Source: Rhynchonema sp. JSB1_4 (lineage: Eukaryota; Nematoda; Chromadorea; Monhysterida; Xyalidae). Taken from it: a stretch of 64,000 bases of DNA. Positions 12,148 to 24,000 of this stretch are shown one piece after another. The stretch spans positions 18,749 through 82,748 of the forward strand of contig JASAMV010002141.1 in the NCBI GenBank assembly GCA_030248065.1, written 5' to 3'. The position numbers were made by a program, and so were the translations under genes. The stretch's first letter is position 1. Every line of letters starts with the position of its first letter. Below the pieces are notes generated by a model. It saw only the letters and a program-made list of their open reading frames with translations, did no database searches and was not told the origin of the DNA.

Positions 12148-12808
12148 CAGGGTTGGGCAAAAAAAATTAAAAAAAAAGGTTTTTAAAAAATAATTTTTTT
12201 AAATTTTTTCGGGGGAACAAAATGTTCTAAAACGCCCAAAATGGCCTTTTTGGGGTTATTTTTTGTTATTTTTTTGCACAAGGGTCGAAAAATTTTCTTC
12301 ACAAAATCACCTTTGGGGCATGTATTTCGTATCTAAGATGCCCAAATGATGTTATTATACCTTCCCGTAATACACGGGACACAGTATGCATGTACCTACA
12401 TGGCACTTCGATGTCATACCCCATCAGGTCGGTCATATACGACTGATTCAGCTACCCGACAAGTATTTCTGCAGCTTATATTCTCAATTCCGTGTGGTTT
12501 ATGAGTGAATCTTGCTTATTCTGCCAGAAACTATTGTATCCGATACCACAGAGCAGCAATCGTCGGTTCATAACAAGCACAGGCTGTTGGATCGCACCGA
12601 AATGACGTAAACAACATTCATAAGTGATGCAAACCAAGTCACAAAAAGTGACTTGTCAATTAAAGAGTCGCGTTTTTTCGCGTTTTTGCGTGTTTTTACG
12701 CAAATTTGGTAAAAAAAAAATTCCCCGAATCTCAAACTTTTTAAAAAAAACTTTGAAAAAAACTTTTTTTTAAAAAAAACCTGCTTAAAAATTTTTTTTC
12801 CAACCCTG
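12148..12808. mobile_element. Inverted copy of the neighbouring hAT element
   Basis: The same subfamily as 11327-11963 in reverse order. The flanking GGCGGTGC is the complement of the neighbour's target duplication, and the inverted symmetry continues through the GTGTAGATAGACATC-type spacer to a centre near 12.06 kb. The outer flank (GGCTAAAG) is not a duplication. This looks like an inverted duplication of a pre-existing insertion, not a second insertion. Confidence 0.75.
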
Positions 12809-13207
12809 GGCTAAAGTGCCACCAATTTTCTTCCAAGCCGAAATTCCCGGCACTCAACCGGGAAGAGTCCATGCTCCGCAGCAAGCTGCCACCAGTTTAC
12901 CGACCCTTTTCTGATGGAAGGCTGGATTAACCCGTGCACATACAGCAGTACCAGCTGCCATTCTAAGCGATCCCCCCGATCCTGCGAAGGCTCATCCCGC
13001 AGGCGCCTGCAGGCTCAATGTATATACCACTTGTTTTTGCGGCTTTCATGTGTGTATAATTTACGTTCGTTTTGTCTTCCGGCCCCGCCCAATTGGAGTT
13101 GATCCCAGAACTAAACAGGTCAAACGCTGCTTAATGCTGCTAGTCAACAACCCACCTTATACCGCGTTTGATCTTGGTATGCGGGTCGAAATCTTGATAC
13201 GCGGCAG

Positions 13208-14278
13208 CAGGGTTGGATTTAAAAAAATTTTTATTATCGAACTTTTTAAAAAAAACTTTTTTTTCAAAAATCACTTTTTTATTCCGGACCCCCAAAAAAT
13301 TGGTTTCTTGAGGAATCAAATTTCTGAAATCATGTTAGCAAGGTATGTTTTGAGGGACACTAAAGAGAACTTTTCCACTGACTTGCATGTTTACGTAATC
13401 ACCTGCGATCAAATCCCTTTTGGTCATGACTTTGAGAAATTCGAAGGTAATGTGTGTGTAATGTGGGTATACATACTGTATGTGACAAATGGAAGACCAA
13501 CCTTCTGTTTGTGAATTTGGGAATAAATTTGAAGAGAGATAAAGACTCACACCATAATCACTTTGTGTCACAAAAGCAACAGATAGCTAATCCACACAAC
13601 TGCAAACAGGCGAGCAACGTGGAGTGTGTCGATAGCTTACGACACGCTCAATAACTGTACAGTATACGGTATGGGGTATCCTATATTATACATGCAGCTA
13701 TTGTTGGGATGTCTGGGAACTGTGTATGAGTCCACGCCTTTGCGCAAGACCAGTGACGCGTTGCTGTTTCGGCCCGTAACGCCTGACAGCTTAGGTGATC
13801 CGGGCCAGTCGTCAGAGATGAAATCACCGGGTGTACACCCCAAAATGCCACATGCTCCAAGAGACTAAATAGTCCCATTGAAACATAAGGCAAATAACGT
13901 GCACTGGTCATTTTGCATTCAATGACTGGGTTGCCTTGAGGGCTGCATTGAAGCAAGCACCTTACCGTCTGACCAATAACATTGGTATTTCTTGCTTCAC
14001 TGCAGCCCTCAAGGCAACCCAGTCAGTGTATGAGTCCATCACAACACCATTTTAAACTGAAATATAAGTGCCGCAGGCAATTTTTTGAGAAACATGGGCA
14101 ATAAAACACATGAAAACATACCTTTTTACGTTAAAAAAGTCAGAAAATAACGAAAAAAGTGAAAAAATAATAAAAAAAGTGGACTTACTTTTTAAAATTT
14201 TAAAATAAAAAAAGTGGCCAACTTTAAAAAAAAAATTTTTACAAAAAATTTTTTTACTTTTTTTCAAATCCAACCCTG
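13208..14278. mobile_element. hAT-type element with 8-bp TSD CGCGGCAG
   Basis: The ends are CAGGGTTGGATTT and AAATCCAACCCTG, flanked by CGCGGCAG at 13200-13207 and 14279-14286. A related degenerate copy lies at 37797-38535. Relative to that copy there is an extra segment of about 300 bp (13727-14030), bordered by repeated TGTATGAGTCCA, that contains a strong hairpin. Confidence 0.85.
13923..14025. repeat. Hairpin with 35-bp arms
   Basis: Arms 13923-13957 and 13991-14025 are complementary at 34 of 35 positions, with a 33-base loop. The size is compatible with a small-RNA precursor, or simply with a miniature foldback insertion in the hAT element. Confidence 0.6.
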
Positions 14279-14378
14279 CGCGGCAGACTTACATAACATT
14301 TCTTTGTTGTAGTTTACAAAGGCGCATCGTTTTTTCCAGTGTTATTATCAACGATTCCACTCTTTCAAGTGCCCAAAG

Positions 14379-16451
14379 ATGTGGATGTCAAAGACGAACG
14401 TCATATTTTGCGTCGTGTTGGCAGCTGTATGCGTCCAAGTGGTATTAGGCAGGGACAAGACATGTTAGTGCATACAAAACTGTAATAATAATTTGTCAGA
14501 CACTTACTTGACATACTATGTTAGGGCGGCCTTACGTAAAACTAGGAAATATGAAATCTTTTACGTGTTAAAACTATATTTTTAGGAAATTTGAGACGAA
14601 ACAAGGAAATAGGAATTATTTCCTATTTCCTAGTTTTTTTGCAGAACTAGGAAATGGGAAATAGACATGGTTGTAGAATCAGCAGAACCATAAACAACAT
14701 CGCTGCTCAATAAAATGTTTTGATGGAGTTGCATGCATGTGCATAATGCATGCTTGGCTAATAAATGATCCGCCAGTTGTGTTAAACGTAGGCTTGTCTG
14801 GTGTCGGGACACGGTGACAAAATTTCATATTTCCCATTTCTTAGTTTCCCAAAACAACTAGGAAATAGGAAATATTTCCTATTTCCTATTTCCCACTTTT
14901 TGAAACTAGGAAATATGAAATATTTCCTGGTTCCTATTTCCTAGTTTTACGTAAAGTCGCCCTTAACCAACCTCAATGTTTCAGATGTGGCAAAGGGTCG
15001 AAAAGGGCGTTGGGTGTTCAACATGCAGTATCTCAAAGATTTTGCTATTGTTCAGGGAACTGCAACGATCAAGCCCACGGCCACAACACATTGTCGTACA
15101 AGGACCATTGTTACTTCTTGGTCAAGTGGAACTACACGAGCTGGGACAGTGCGACGAAATCGTGTAGAACACAGTTTGGGGGTCGACTCGCCTGGTTGGA
15201 GACTCAGGACCTAACCACGACCATGTTCACGTGGCTGAACGAGCAGTGTTACAGTCCGATGCCACCCGTTAGTGACAGCGCATGTCTTTCAGTGCAATAC
15301 TCAGTCCCAGTCATGTGCTACAAGATCCGGTACTAAACTTAGCCAATCACCTTCAATGAGCAGACCTTACTGGACATTTTGATACAGAGGCGATAGCGTC
15401 TCATTTGGTTACGTAACACTTCTATCACTCCAACGCTCTCGTTAAATCTTATGTGAAAAAAACTGACTCAAAATTGTAATCTACCACCCAAATAAGAAGC
15501 CGAGCCTGATACCAATTTCGAGCAAAAGCGATCGGGTGATGGTGCGCACAACGCATTTATACACTTCAGAATGGGATCGTATCCAAATGGATTCGGATTC
15601 CCGGACCCAAACTGCCTCATGGATCCGATCAGCCACATCCGTTTCCCAATTCAGATGGATCTCCCTGATCGGGAATTCAGGACCGAGTCTTGTAGCACAA
15701 TGTCTGCTCAGTCCTGCAGCAGCTGCTCCACCGAGACAGTAACCTGAAGATTTTCGTCCTACATACTGCGTAGCTGTACACAGTGGTTTAAAAAATATTC
15801 GTTCCAAAAGTTAAAAAAAAATTATCCTGTGGTTGGCACTGTCGACCATTGGATAGCATGGTTTTCGTATTACCTGTGCTTTATATGCACTTAAACACAT
15901 TATGTAACAAAAATACCCCTATTTTTGTACTTGAGCGCTCATTTTTTTATCGTGTTGGGCAGATTTTGGCTGGAATAAAAAAGAAAATTTTTTAATGAAA
16001 AAAAAATTTTTTAAAAAAGGGGCTCGAATAAATTTTTTTATTAACCACTGGCTGTACGCAGGCGTCATGTCAGCTGCAAAATCTCGGCATTATGATTTGT
16101 TAGTCCTACAGTATGTACAGTGCACAACACAGCCACATAATATGTTTTGAAAAACTTCTGCAGTACGCTCGATGGTGGGTGGGTCTGCAGCAGCGGGACA
16201 CCTCGGTCGAACCAGCAGGCGGATGGTTTTGGGTGAACGCTGACCATTCGGACAGTCACCCAATCGACAAGAACACACCCTGGCTAAAATCACCTGCGCA
16301 ACCGGACAATTATCCGCCAAATGCCCAGGACTGCGGTAGTTTGACGTATCTGAAGGATACCAGCAGTTACGGATTGGACGACAATTATTGCGGGGATGGG
16401 CTGGCTTACATTTGTGAAACGTTTCATCAAAAGAAGAACATTGATGACTGA
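14379..16451 (+). CDS. Secreted C-type lectin, three exons
   Basis: Exons 14379-14463, 15056-15267 and 16164-16451 join in frame (phases 1 and 0) to 194 residues. Exon 1 encodes a signal peptide (a second ATG at 14385 would shorten it by two residues); donors are GTTAGT and acceptors TTCAG and CTGCAG. The rest is one C-type lectin domain of the long, Cys-stabilised form. An AHGHN turn follows its first Cys; then come the WWVGL core, an EPAGGW motif, and a QPD tripeptide where the sugar-specificity triplet sits, ending in a C-terminal YICE. QPD in this place usually means galactose-type binding with calcium. The WND partner motif has lost its Trp, so calcium binding is uncertain. Both introns carry MITEs (14524-14962 and 15781-16050). 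The sister gene at 38559-39375 has the same exon phases. A decayed copy of exon 3 lies at 18600-18830. It is probably a secreted immune or mucosal lectin; that role is inference. Confidence 0.85.
14524..14962. mobile_element. PIF/Harbinger-type MITE in lectin intron 1
   Basis: A 439-bp foldback with ends GGGCGGCCTTACGTAAAAC and complement GTTTTACGTAAAGTCGCCC, flanked by TTA (14521-14523 and 14963-14965). The body is rich in AGGAAAT words. Removing it leaves an intron of about 150 bp, close to the 173-bp intron of the sister lectin gene. Confidence 0.8.
15781..16050. mobile_element. hAT-type MITE in lectin intron 2
   Basis: The ends are CAGTGGTTTAAAAAA and TTATTAACCACTG, flanked by GCTGTACA (15773-15780) and GCTGTACG (16051-16058), a 7-of-8 target duplication. 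It is 270 bp and has no ORF. Confidence 0.75.
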
Positions 16452-16895
16452 GCTTCACGTCATATCATCCAATGATACTGTATTGTATCTGATGTGTTTA
16501 TCCTCAGTTGGTTATGCAATTACAGGCTCTCCCAAAAGATGTTGAGCACATTTTGTTTATCATTTGACACCGTGTGAACAGAAACATTCGGTTGGACAGC
16601 AGAGGTTTCAGGCACGGAGAGTGTAAGGTGTGTTGAATGCTTGACATGTGGACTTGTTGGATTAAAGAAATTTTGCCGCTGGGCTAATCTTCCCACAGAA
16701 TGAACAGTTTCAACTGCGCGTTTGGAGAGTGTTCAGCTGCTTTTCGGACACCGTGTAGGTACTTACACGTTCATACACCCCTGTCAAGTTACAATTCCGC
16801 TTTCTGCTCACAAATTTACGATTCCCATACCATATCACAGGGAAAACCGTAAATTTACTCGTATTTAACCAGGTTTACGCTAGTGTAAAAGATAT

Positions 16896-17293
16896 AGGGT
16901 GATATTTTCGAAACGGTGTAAAGGTCAGTTGGGTGTAAGGGTCGGTTGAAAGCTCGGTGTCAGAAAGTTCAGTGTAAGCTCGGCGTAAGCTTGAAACATT
17001 GCACGCTGCGCCAGCAGCAGACGCGCGTTTCTAAACGAAAGGCCTACTTTGACAGTCTGCTGTGCAAGTGTAAATCGTCTGTTTGCAATATTGTTTGTTT
17101 AGGCTAGTTGCACAAGCGTTTTTAAATGACATATATAAATTTCGTGACCATTCGTTTAGAAACGCGCGTCTGCTGCTTGCTCAGCGTGCAACGTTTCAAG
17201 CTTACGCCGAGCTTACACTGAACTTTCTGACACCGAGCTTTCAACCGACCTTTACACCCAACTGACCTTTACACCGTATCGAAAATATCACCC
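16896..17293. mobile_element. GGGTGATATTTTCG foldback element, copy 1
   Basis: Inverted arms of about 130 bp begin GGGTGATATTTTCGAAACGG and contain repeated GGTGTAA words. Other copies: 17633 to about 18060 (left arm only clear) and 63139-63727 (both arms). Confidence 0.7.
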
Positions 17294-17632
17294 ATAGGAG
17301 CGCGTAAACACACATAAACTTTTTCCGCGTGAACTTTGCGTAAAACTAATTAAATGGACACAAACTTTTTCGTAAATTTTGGTAGTATCGAGTGTGCAGT
17401 TATAATTTACTTTCGGTTATGTTGATCGGCCAAGACATCAACTTTTGCCCTTGTCTGTGCGCATGTGCGTTCGTAATTTTTAGCCATTTTTTAACGAAAT
17501 TGGGAACAGTAATTAAAAATTACAGCTTCACAACGCTGGATAGAAAAATGTAGAAGAGGAGTCATCAAACATATGAAAAAACTAAACACACACAATTGCA
17601 CAAGAAACGCAAAACATTGCTCTATCTTGCAT

Positions 17633-18060
17633 GGGTGATATTTTCGAAACGGTGTAAGGTCAGTTGGGTGTAAAGGTCGGTGGAAAGCTCGGTGTGAGAA
17701 AGTTCAGTGTAAGCTCGGCGTAAGCTTGAAACATTGCACGCTGAGCAAGCAGCCGACGCGCGTTTCTAAACGACTGGTCAACTTTGACAGTCTGCTGTGC
17801 TAATGTAAATCGTTTGTTTACAATCTAGTTCATTTAAGCTGGTTGCAGAAACCTTTTAAAGGAATATTTTTAAGTTGCCTGACATTCCGCCGTAAGGCTA
17901 TTGAGAAATTGAACATTCACTGACGGCGGTACCAAAAAATTTGATGCCGCTAACTGATCGCAGCAAGAAATCAAAACGGCACCATAAAAGGTCATGAAAT
18001 TTATAAATATCGTTTAAAAACGCCTGTGCAAGCTCAGACAAAGTTAAAAAACGCTGAGCT
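17633..18060. mobile_element. GGGTGATATTTTCG foldback element, copy 2 (right arm decayed)
   Basis: The left arm is nearly identical to 16896-17030, through the GCAGCCGACGCGCG stretch. The right end lacks a recognisable complementary arm. Confidence 0.55.
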
Positions 18061-18084
18061 GAGTATGCACACGATGCTGGTGAG

Positions 18085-18554
18085 TAGGGTTAGAGAGATG
18101 TCGGGTGTCGGGTGCCGGGTGTCGCGTGTCGGGTGCCAAAAAGTGTAGGTGTCGGGTGTCGGGTTTTTTGGGACCCGACAGCCGACACCCGATACTAACG
18201 GTTCAAAACATCAGTTTTGCCGAGAAAAGAATTTTGAGAGAAAATTTTCTTCGAACCTAATGTTTCAGAAGACGCAGAATGTGTCATTTTGGTGTTTATT
18301 TTGTGTGAAAATACTTGAATTCAGTCACTTGATCCAAAAATTGCACCAATAGTGCGAAGGAGCAAAAAGTTGCCTGTTTTTGGTCCAAAAACAGGTGTCG
18401 GGTTTTTTCCAAAAACTAGATGTCGGGTGTCGGTTTTTTTTGGAACTGTCGGGTGTCGGCTTTTTTTCTCAAATGTCGGGTGTCGGGTATTTCCAGATGT
18501 CGGGTGTCGGCTGTCGGATGTCGGGTACCCCCCCCCCCCCGACCTCTAACCCTA
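18085..18554. mobile_element. hAT-like element of GTCGGGT repeats
   Basis: The ends are TAGGGTTAGAG and CTCTAACCCTA, with an 8-bp target duplication CTGGTGAG (18077-18084 and 18555-18562). Most of the interior consists of the words GTGTCGGGT and ACCCGACA, giving strong self-complementarity, and a C-homopolymer lies near 18530. Confidence 0.75.
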
Positions 18555-18599
18555 CTGGTGAGTAACCCAGCCTATCTTTAACATGTAGCGTTACGGAAC

Positions 18600-18830
18600 G
18601 TAAGGAATTAATTTTTCGGTGTGCTGATGACCATGAGAACAATCGCGAAGTCGACAAGAACACGCAATGGCTGAAGTCACCTCCGCAGCCGGACAATGAT
18701 CCGTTAAATGCCAACTGTGGCTGTTTGACGTTCATATAACGGCGATGGATCCGACACACACGTAATGGACGACAATGAGTGTAAGAGAGGGCTTGCTTTC
18801 ATTTGGGAAACGTTTCATCAAAAAAAAATC
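18600..18830 (+). pseudogene. Decayed copy of C-type lectin exon 3
   Basis: Translation in shifting frames resembles the last exon of the 14.4-16.5 kb lectin from the residues before the QPD triplet to the final Cys region. It includes QPDN, NANCG and a terminal FHQKK-like tail. It has in-frame stops and at least two frame changes, and the WWVGL half is missing. No upstream exons were found. It is a partial tandem duplicate of the neighbouring gene, now broken. Confidence 0.75.
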
Positions 18831-19560
18831 CGTAAAAGCATTAGATGCATGAGCATTATGGTGATGACAAGACACAAAGCTCCGTCTAATGATTCTGTAA
18901 TGTATCTGATGTGTTTATCCTTCGCTGGTTACGAACTATACCAATACCTATAAATAACAGCTCCGCTTTGTATGTACGATTTCAACACTCATTTCTGACA
19001 CGTAATAAAACAATTGGTCCGTTTCAATATTGGTGCGATTCAGATGCCGATTCTGCGTTATATGGTCAATTATCACATGTAAAGCATTAACTGCCTTTAA
19101 TTAGGCCAACAATGGATTTTATCATGAACTAAACCGATTTTGGTTGAGTAGCTTTTATGCAGCCAAATCATTTGTGCGAGGATCGAGAACAAGATCGGAT
19201 CGAATCAAAAGATCACAAAAGATCGAAGATCTGATCGAAGCTAATTTTACATTTTGATCCCGATCGGATCGAAGGCAAAAATTGGCTCGCAGTCACTTGT
19301 GTGACATGACCACATGGAATATTTGGGTGCACTTCTCCACTCACGCATTTTGGGAAACCCAGCGAATGTTGGTGAGAGAAGAATTTTACCACTCCCACAG
19401 GTCAATTTTAGATTTTGTGATAGAGTAGACGGATCGTCTCGGGGTTTGGCTGAAATAAGCCTCAGCTTAACAGCAAGCCTGTCTAAGCCTGACGAGATGG
19501 GAATGTCGCAGAATTTCGCTGGTAGCCCCCACTAACTATCGTCGGGTTTTCTAATAAGTC
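18831..19560. other. No gene seen
   Basis: 19180-19270 has repeated GATCGGATCGAA and GATCGAAGATC words. No exon is supported. Confidence 0.35.
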
Positions 19561-19564
19561 TCAC

Positions 19565-20110
19565 TGCCACTGAACAAATAAAGGCTCACGGCGTTTGTTG
19601 GAAAAAAATACGGAACAGCAGCTGCAGTGTAGTTGCAAATTGAAAAACATGCACACATTCGCGTGTGAACTCTGAACCGCCACGCCAAACCTATGCTCCC
19701 GGAAGGACTCGAACCTCCGACCCTCCAGCCATCAGGCCTGGACCGCCAGTTGCGCTACCAACTCAGCTACGGGCGGGAACACGGTCTGGCTGCGGCTTAA
19801 AGTTCAATTGTACCCATGCAAGCCTGCAGACACGCACTGTTTTGCACGCCGCAGCGCTACACATTGCGGTGGCTAGCAGACTTCCGGTCTTCAACTGATA
19901 AGACTTATGATGGTACAATGATGTATCGTTGTTCATCAAAATGAACAATCAAATGCGAAAGTGTGCCGTCCCGTGAAATCAGTTAAACGATGTTCCAGCA
20001 AAACAAAACCATAAAATCTTCAAGTTTGACCAAAACCTGTTCCAAAGAAGCGTCACACCGTTTGTATTTGCGGGCCGTACCTGGCTCCTTGTGCCACAAT
20101 GTACTCAGTG
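19565..20110. repeat. Dispersed repeat, copy 1 of a four-member family
   Basis: Shares blocks with 25190-25620 (inverted), 26090-26390 and 61060-61380. These include a GATAAGACT...ATGATGGTAC stretch, the word GTGCCGTCCCGTG and the block ending in AAAACAAAACCATAAAATC. It contains the tRNA-like sequence described separately. Confidence 0.55.
19695..19786 (-). other. tRNA-like sequence with pol III A and B boxes
   Basis: On the minus strand TAGCTGAGTTGG fits the A box and GGTTCGAGTCC the B box. A 7-bp acceptor stem (GUUCCCG/CGGGAGC) and a 5-bp T stem can be drawn. However, four extra bases separate the acceptor stem from the D arm, and the anticodon arm has a 9-base loop, so this is not a normal tRNA. 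It is probably a tRNA pseudogene or the head of a SINE. Confidence 0.5.
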
Positions 20111-20501
20111 CAGTAATGTTGGCCTGCTTCACCCTGCTTTCGCAGACCCCGCCAAACAGAAGCAGTGGTAGGGCGTTTTTGTCCCCGAGGTAGTTTTGTA
20201 ATTTTTTAATTTTTAATTTTAATTTTTTTAACAAAATGCAAAGAAACAGTGAATGATAAAAAAACAAGTCATTTTGTTGTCAGATGACCCAAAAAATGCC
20301 ATCGTTGTTGCAACGTCGAGACGACCGAAGTAATAATTCGAAGATTCTCACGGCGCTCATGGACTTTCGAATCTTCAATCATTCGACTTACAAATCCTGA
20401 AATCCGAATGCCCGTCTCTCAAAATTAAATCTGTAATCCCCTGCCGTCAATAAGCTCTTCAATGAGCTCTGTTTTTTTGCGGTCATGCATAAATGTTTCA
20501 G

Positions 20502-20608
20502 ATTACGTTTCGGCATTTACATGCGAATACGTGAACACCTCAGGAGATGGAACAAAGTTGAGATGTAAGGCCCAAACACTGAATGAATGTAGCGCTGATG
20601 TTTCCTGA
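20502..20608 (+). pseudogene. Cys-rich C-terminal exon relic (copy A)
   Basis: After a strong acceptor (ATGTTTCAG) a 34-codon open frame runs to a TGA and contains three Cys. Copy B at 44946-45061 is colinear. It has a Cys codon where copy A has the stop and continues three codons further, but carries a one-base insertion upstream and has lost one Cys. Each copy is therefore damaged at a different place. The exon looks like the end of a small secreted Cys-rich protein; no family recognised. Confidence 0.4.
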
Positions 20609-21073
20609 TCGTGTGTGTGAATATATTCGTTTTTGGTTCTGATGCTTACGCACTCTCGTTCTGCCGCAGTAATTTTCAATTTGGCAACATACGTACTGTG
20701 TTTCGAAAAAATAACGGTTACACGTTTGTTGTCTGCTACCGACATTATTTACTCGGATTATTTGACACCACACGACATGACATGGATAGGATGGAAGATT
20801 ATGTGATTAACTTCAAAATATAAAAGGTACTCTGAATAACCACGATTAGAATAATGCAATTTTTTAATTTCAAATATTACGTATAATGCAAAACAAGTAT
20901 CATAAACCTTTTTGGAGATGGCACATATTCGGTTAAATTACGCAAGCGGCTTCTTGCAAAGAATTTATAGAGTGCTTTTTCGGTTTTTTTTCGTTAAAGA
21001 CAACACAAAAGCACGATAAGTACAGCAGCTTTCACATGATATGGGCTGCGCAACAACAGAACAGAGTTACGTT

Positions 21074-24000
21074 TCAGTGTTTTATGGTTTTTTCTTGCTT
21101 TTCCAGTGATTCCATCTTCGTGCGATGCAGTCTGACCGACGAAATCTCATCGTTCCAGTGATGTCCAACGTACGAAGTTGCCGTGTAAATGTTCTGAAAC
21201 GGATCTTGTAGGTGGCAGGACCAAATTAAACCAGTTATTGTAGAATCCATTCTCACGAAAAAATCTCAGGGCTGCTCTTCAGTTGCTGTGAAACATTTGT
21301 GAAAAATATGAAAACGTACCAAGCCACCATTGACGTATTCGATGTCCCAGAAACACTCGGCCCAACATCCGGGGTCGGGCCGGCAAGATGAGATCTCATC
21401 GTTCCAGTTGCCGTTTGCCGCCGGGAAAGATTTCAGATTGATGACGTCCTCGCACAGGCGAAGTTGGGGACCGACAAATATCAAGAAAAATAATTCAGCA
21501 TGTGTGCTGAATTATTGTTGCCGTTCAGTTAGTACCCTCTTTATTGTGACGTGTTTGCAGGAGAAAGCATTTTAGGTCACTAGGTACTCACATACATATA
21601 GGTAGGTATGTTGGAATGACCAGTATATTTAAAGTTGTCATCGGGAAGTTAACGGTAGATTGGAGACCAAAGTATCGGTTTTAAAAAATATCCCCTGTAC
21701 TGAAACGAGTATTGTTGTTCAGTGCAGTCTGTGTCCTCAAATTACAGTTCAACTCAAAACCCACTTTTGTGCCAGTGTCAAGCTCGTAGGGTCTTGCAGT
21801 GCGATGCTCTTTACAGTGACAAAACAGGGGCTCGTCTTTTCGCAAGCCACTATAACGAGCGCAGACTGTGCAAAAATTCAGACCCGTGTGGTACAGGACC
21901 TTCGTCGCTCTGAGGTCGAGCTCGGGCTCCTTGCGTTTTGTCCAGTCTTTTGACGAAAAGCATTAAACAGCTTTAAATTCTGACTTCAGGAACGAATTTT
22001 AAGCTGGTCGATTGTCCGCTACTTATTGGCAATATTGCACTTACGTATAACAAATGTCTCTCCATACCCAATTCAACACACCGACCCCGCCAAGCACATA
22101 ATATCCGTGCCGAAACGAGGCCCAGGATAATAATAAAAAACCAATACTCGCTGGGAAATAGTAACGCCAAATCACACATTTTGTGTGATTATTCACACAG
22201 AAATAGACCTTTCAGGAAACAGGTAGAATTGTGTGTGAATTTTCACACATTTCCTGTGTGATTTATATCCTTAACCACAATAGCGGATTTGTGTGATTAT
22301 TCACACACCACTGTGTGATTAAACACACTTTATTGTGCATTGTGGTCCTTTGTTTCTGTGTGATTATCAACGTTCTTATTCAGGCAATGAAAGTAGTTTT
22401 TTGCGTTTGTCAGCCAACGTAATGAAATACAGATTACAAAGAGCATCGATAGACCGCAATGTGTTCATGAAACGCAGAGATAAAAGTATAAAAATGTATC
22501 CGAACAGACTGTTCCTCAAAGAAATTAAAAAAGCAACTTGCATTTTAGACAAATGTGTGAAAAGACTTGACAAAAAGTACCTCATGCAAAAGCATATCCA
22601 TCGGGCATAAAACACCGAAACTTGCAAGCATAGGAATTTCGAAAACACAAGATTTGAACAACGAAATTCATTCATCTATACTTCGAGAAAAATGAGCTAG
22701 ACTTCAAGTAATGTAAAACAGACTAGATCACATAACCGTAATAGAAATAGATTGTGTGTAAACTTGAGCCACAGGCGTCATGATACGCAAGGTTACAGAC
22801 CACGATGCACTTTGTGCATCTTACACTCTAAACCTGGGTGCGTAAAATAATCTTCTGGAGCTGAAGTGCACGGCGGTCTGCAGATACATTGTACGGCCAC
22901 GTTGAGAAATTCAACAGCATAAAATTCTCGAGAACCAGAACACGCACCACACCAGAACAAATGGTAGGTGGCCAGCAAATATAGGCAAACTACGCTAACA
23001 CGAGCCCGATTTCGCAGGTGGTGTGGTTACAAAACGCAAAGAAAGAGAAATCCTCATGCACCACGTGTAACATTTCCCAAATCAGCAGCCACGTATGAAT
23101 GTTTCACCAATCCGCCACCTCCATCCGAAATCGGGCTCGTGTTGGCGTAGTGTTACTCTACATGACACCATCACCCATTGAAGCACATTCACCCGGCTTT
23201 CTTAGGAATTCGATGTTTTTCATGTTGACGCAGACGAATAGGTCCCTGATTTGCTAATACGGGCTCCCTGACGGTGTTGCAGCCAACAGCAGTGGTTGTG
23301 ACTTGGTCATGTCTGCTTTGACATCTTCGATAACTTAGATAGATGTGCGAGTCCAACTGGAATAAAATATGTGCATAAAAACTTTGTTTTGCGGCAGATT
23401 CAAATGAAAATCAAAAAACTCTCAAAATCATGTTCTTATGCAAACCTTGAAAAAGTGAGCCAATTATAATGAAATCTCCATTGGACCAATGCGTTGCGTC
23501 ACTGTGGCACCAGAAAATAGCAGCAGAAAATGAAACACAATATTGATTAAACTTTCTTTTATCCTCGTATTATGAACGTAAATTCATCGTTCACGCTTCA
23601 AATAATCGTGATTTTTTATCGGTGAAACATTTGTGAAGTGTAAACAATCTTTGCACAATTATGTGTGAATTTCACACATTATTGTGTGTTTTTTCTCGAA
23701 CGACACAGTTTTTGTGTGCATCATAACAGAAATAACACAAATGTGTGTCTTTTGCAATTCACACAAAAATGTGTGATCGCGATTCACACATTATTTCCCA
23801 GCGAGTACAGTTGTATGTAACTGTACCTTCGTAGTTTGTGTCCCAGAAAAACATCACGCAGCAAGTGGCAGAAGCTGAAATTTGGACAAGCTGCTTTGAC
23901 ACTGGATTGACGCATCAGTCACAAAGCATACGAACGCAGAAAAATCAAACCATTTTGACCGTTAGTCGTATTCAGTGTCGCCAATGTGCCGTTTTGGAAC

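Noticed and set aside
19695..19786. Functional tRNA gene
   Set aside because: Four extra bases precede the A box and the anticodon loop has nine bases.
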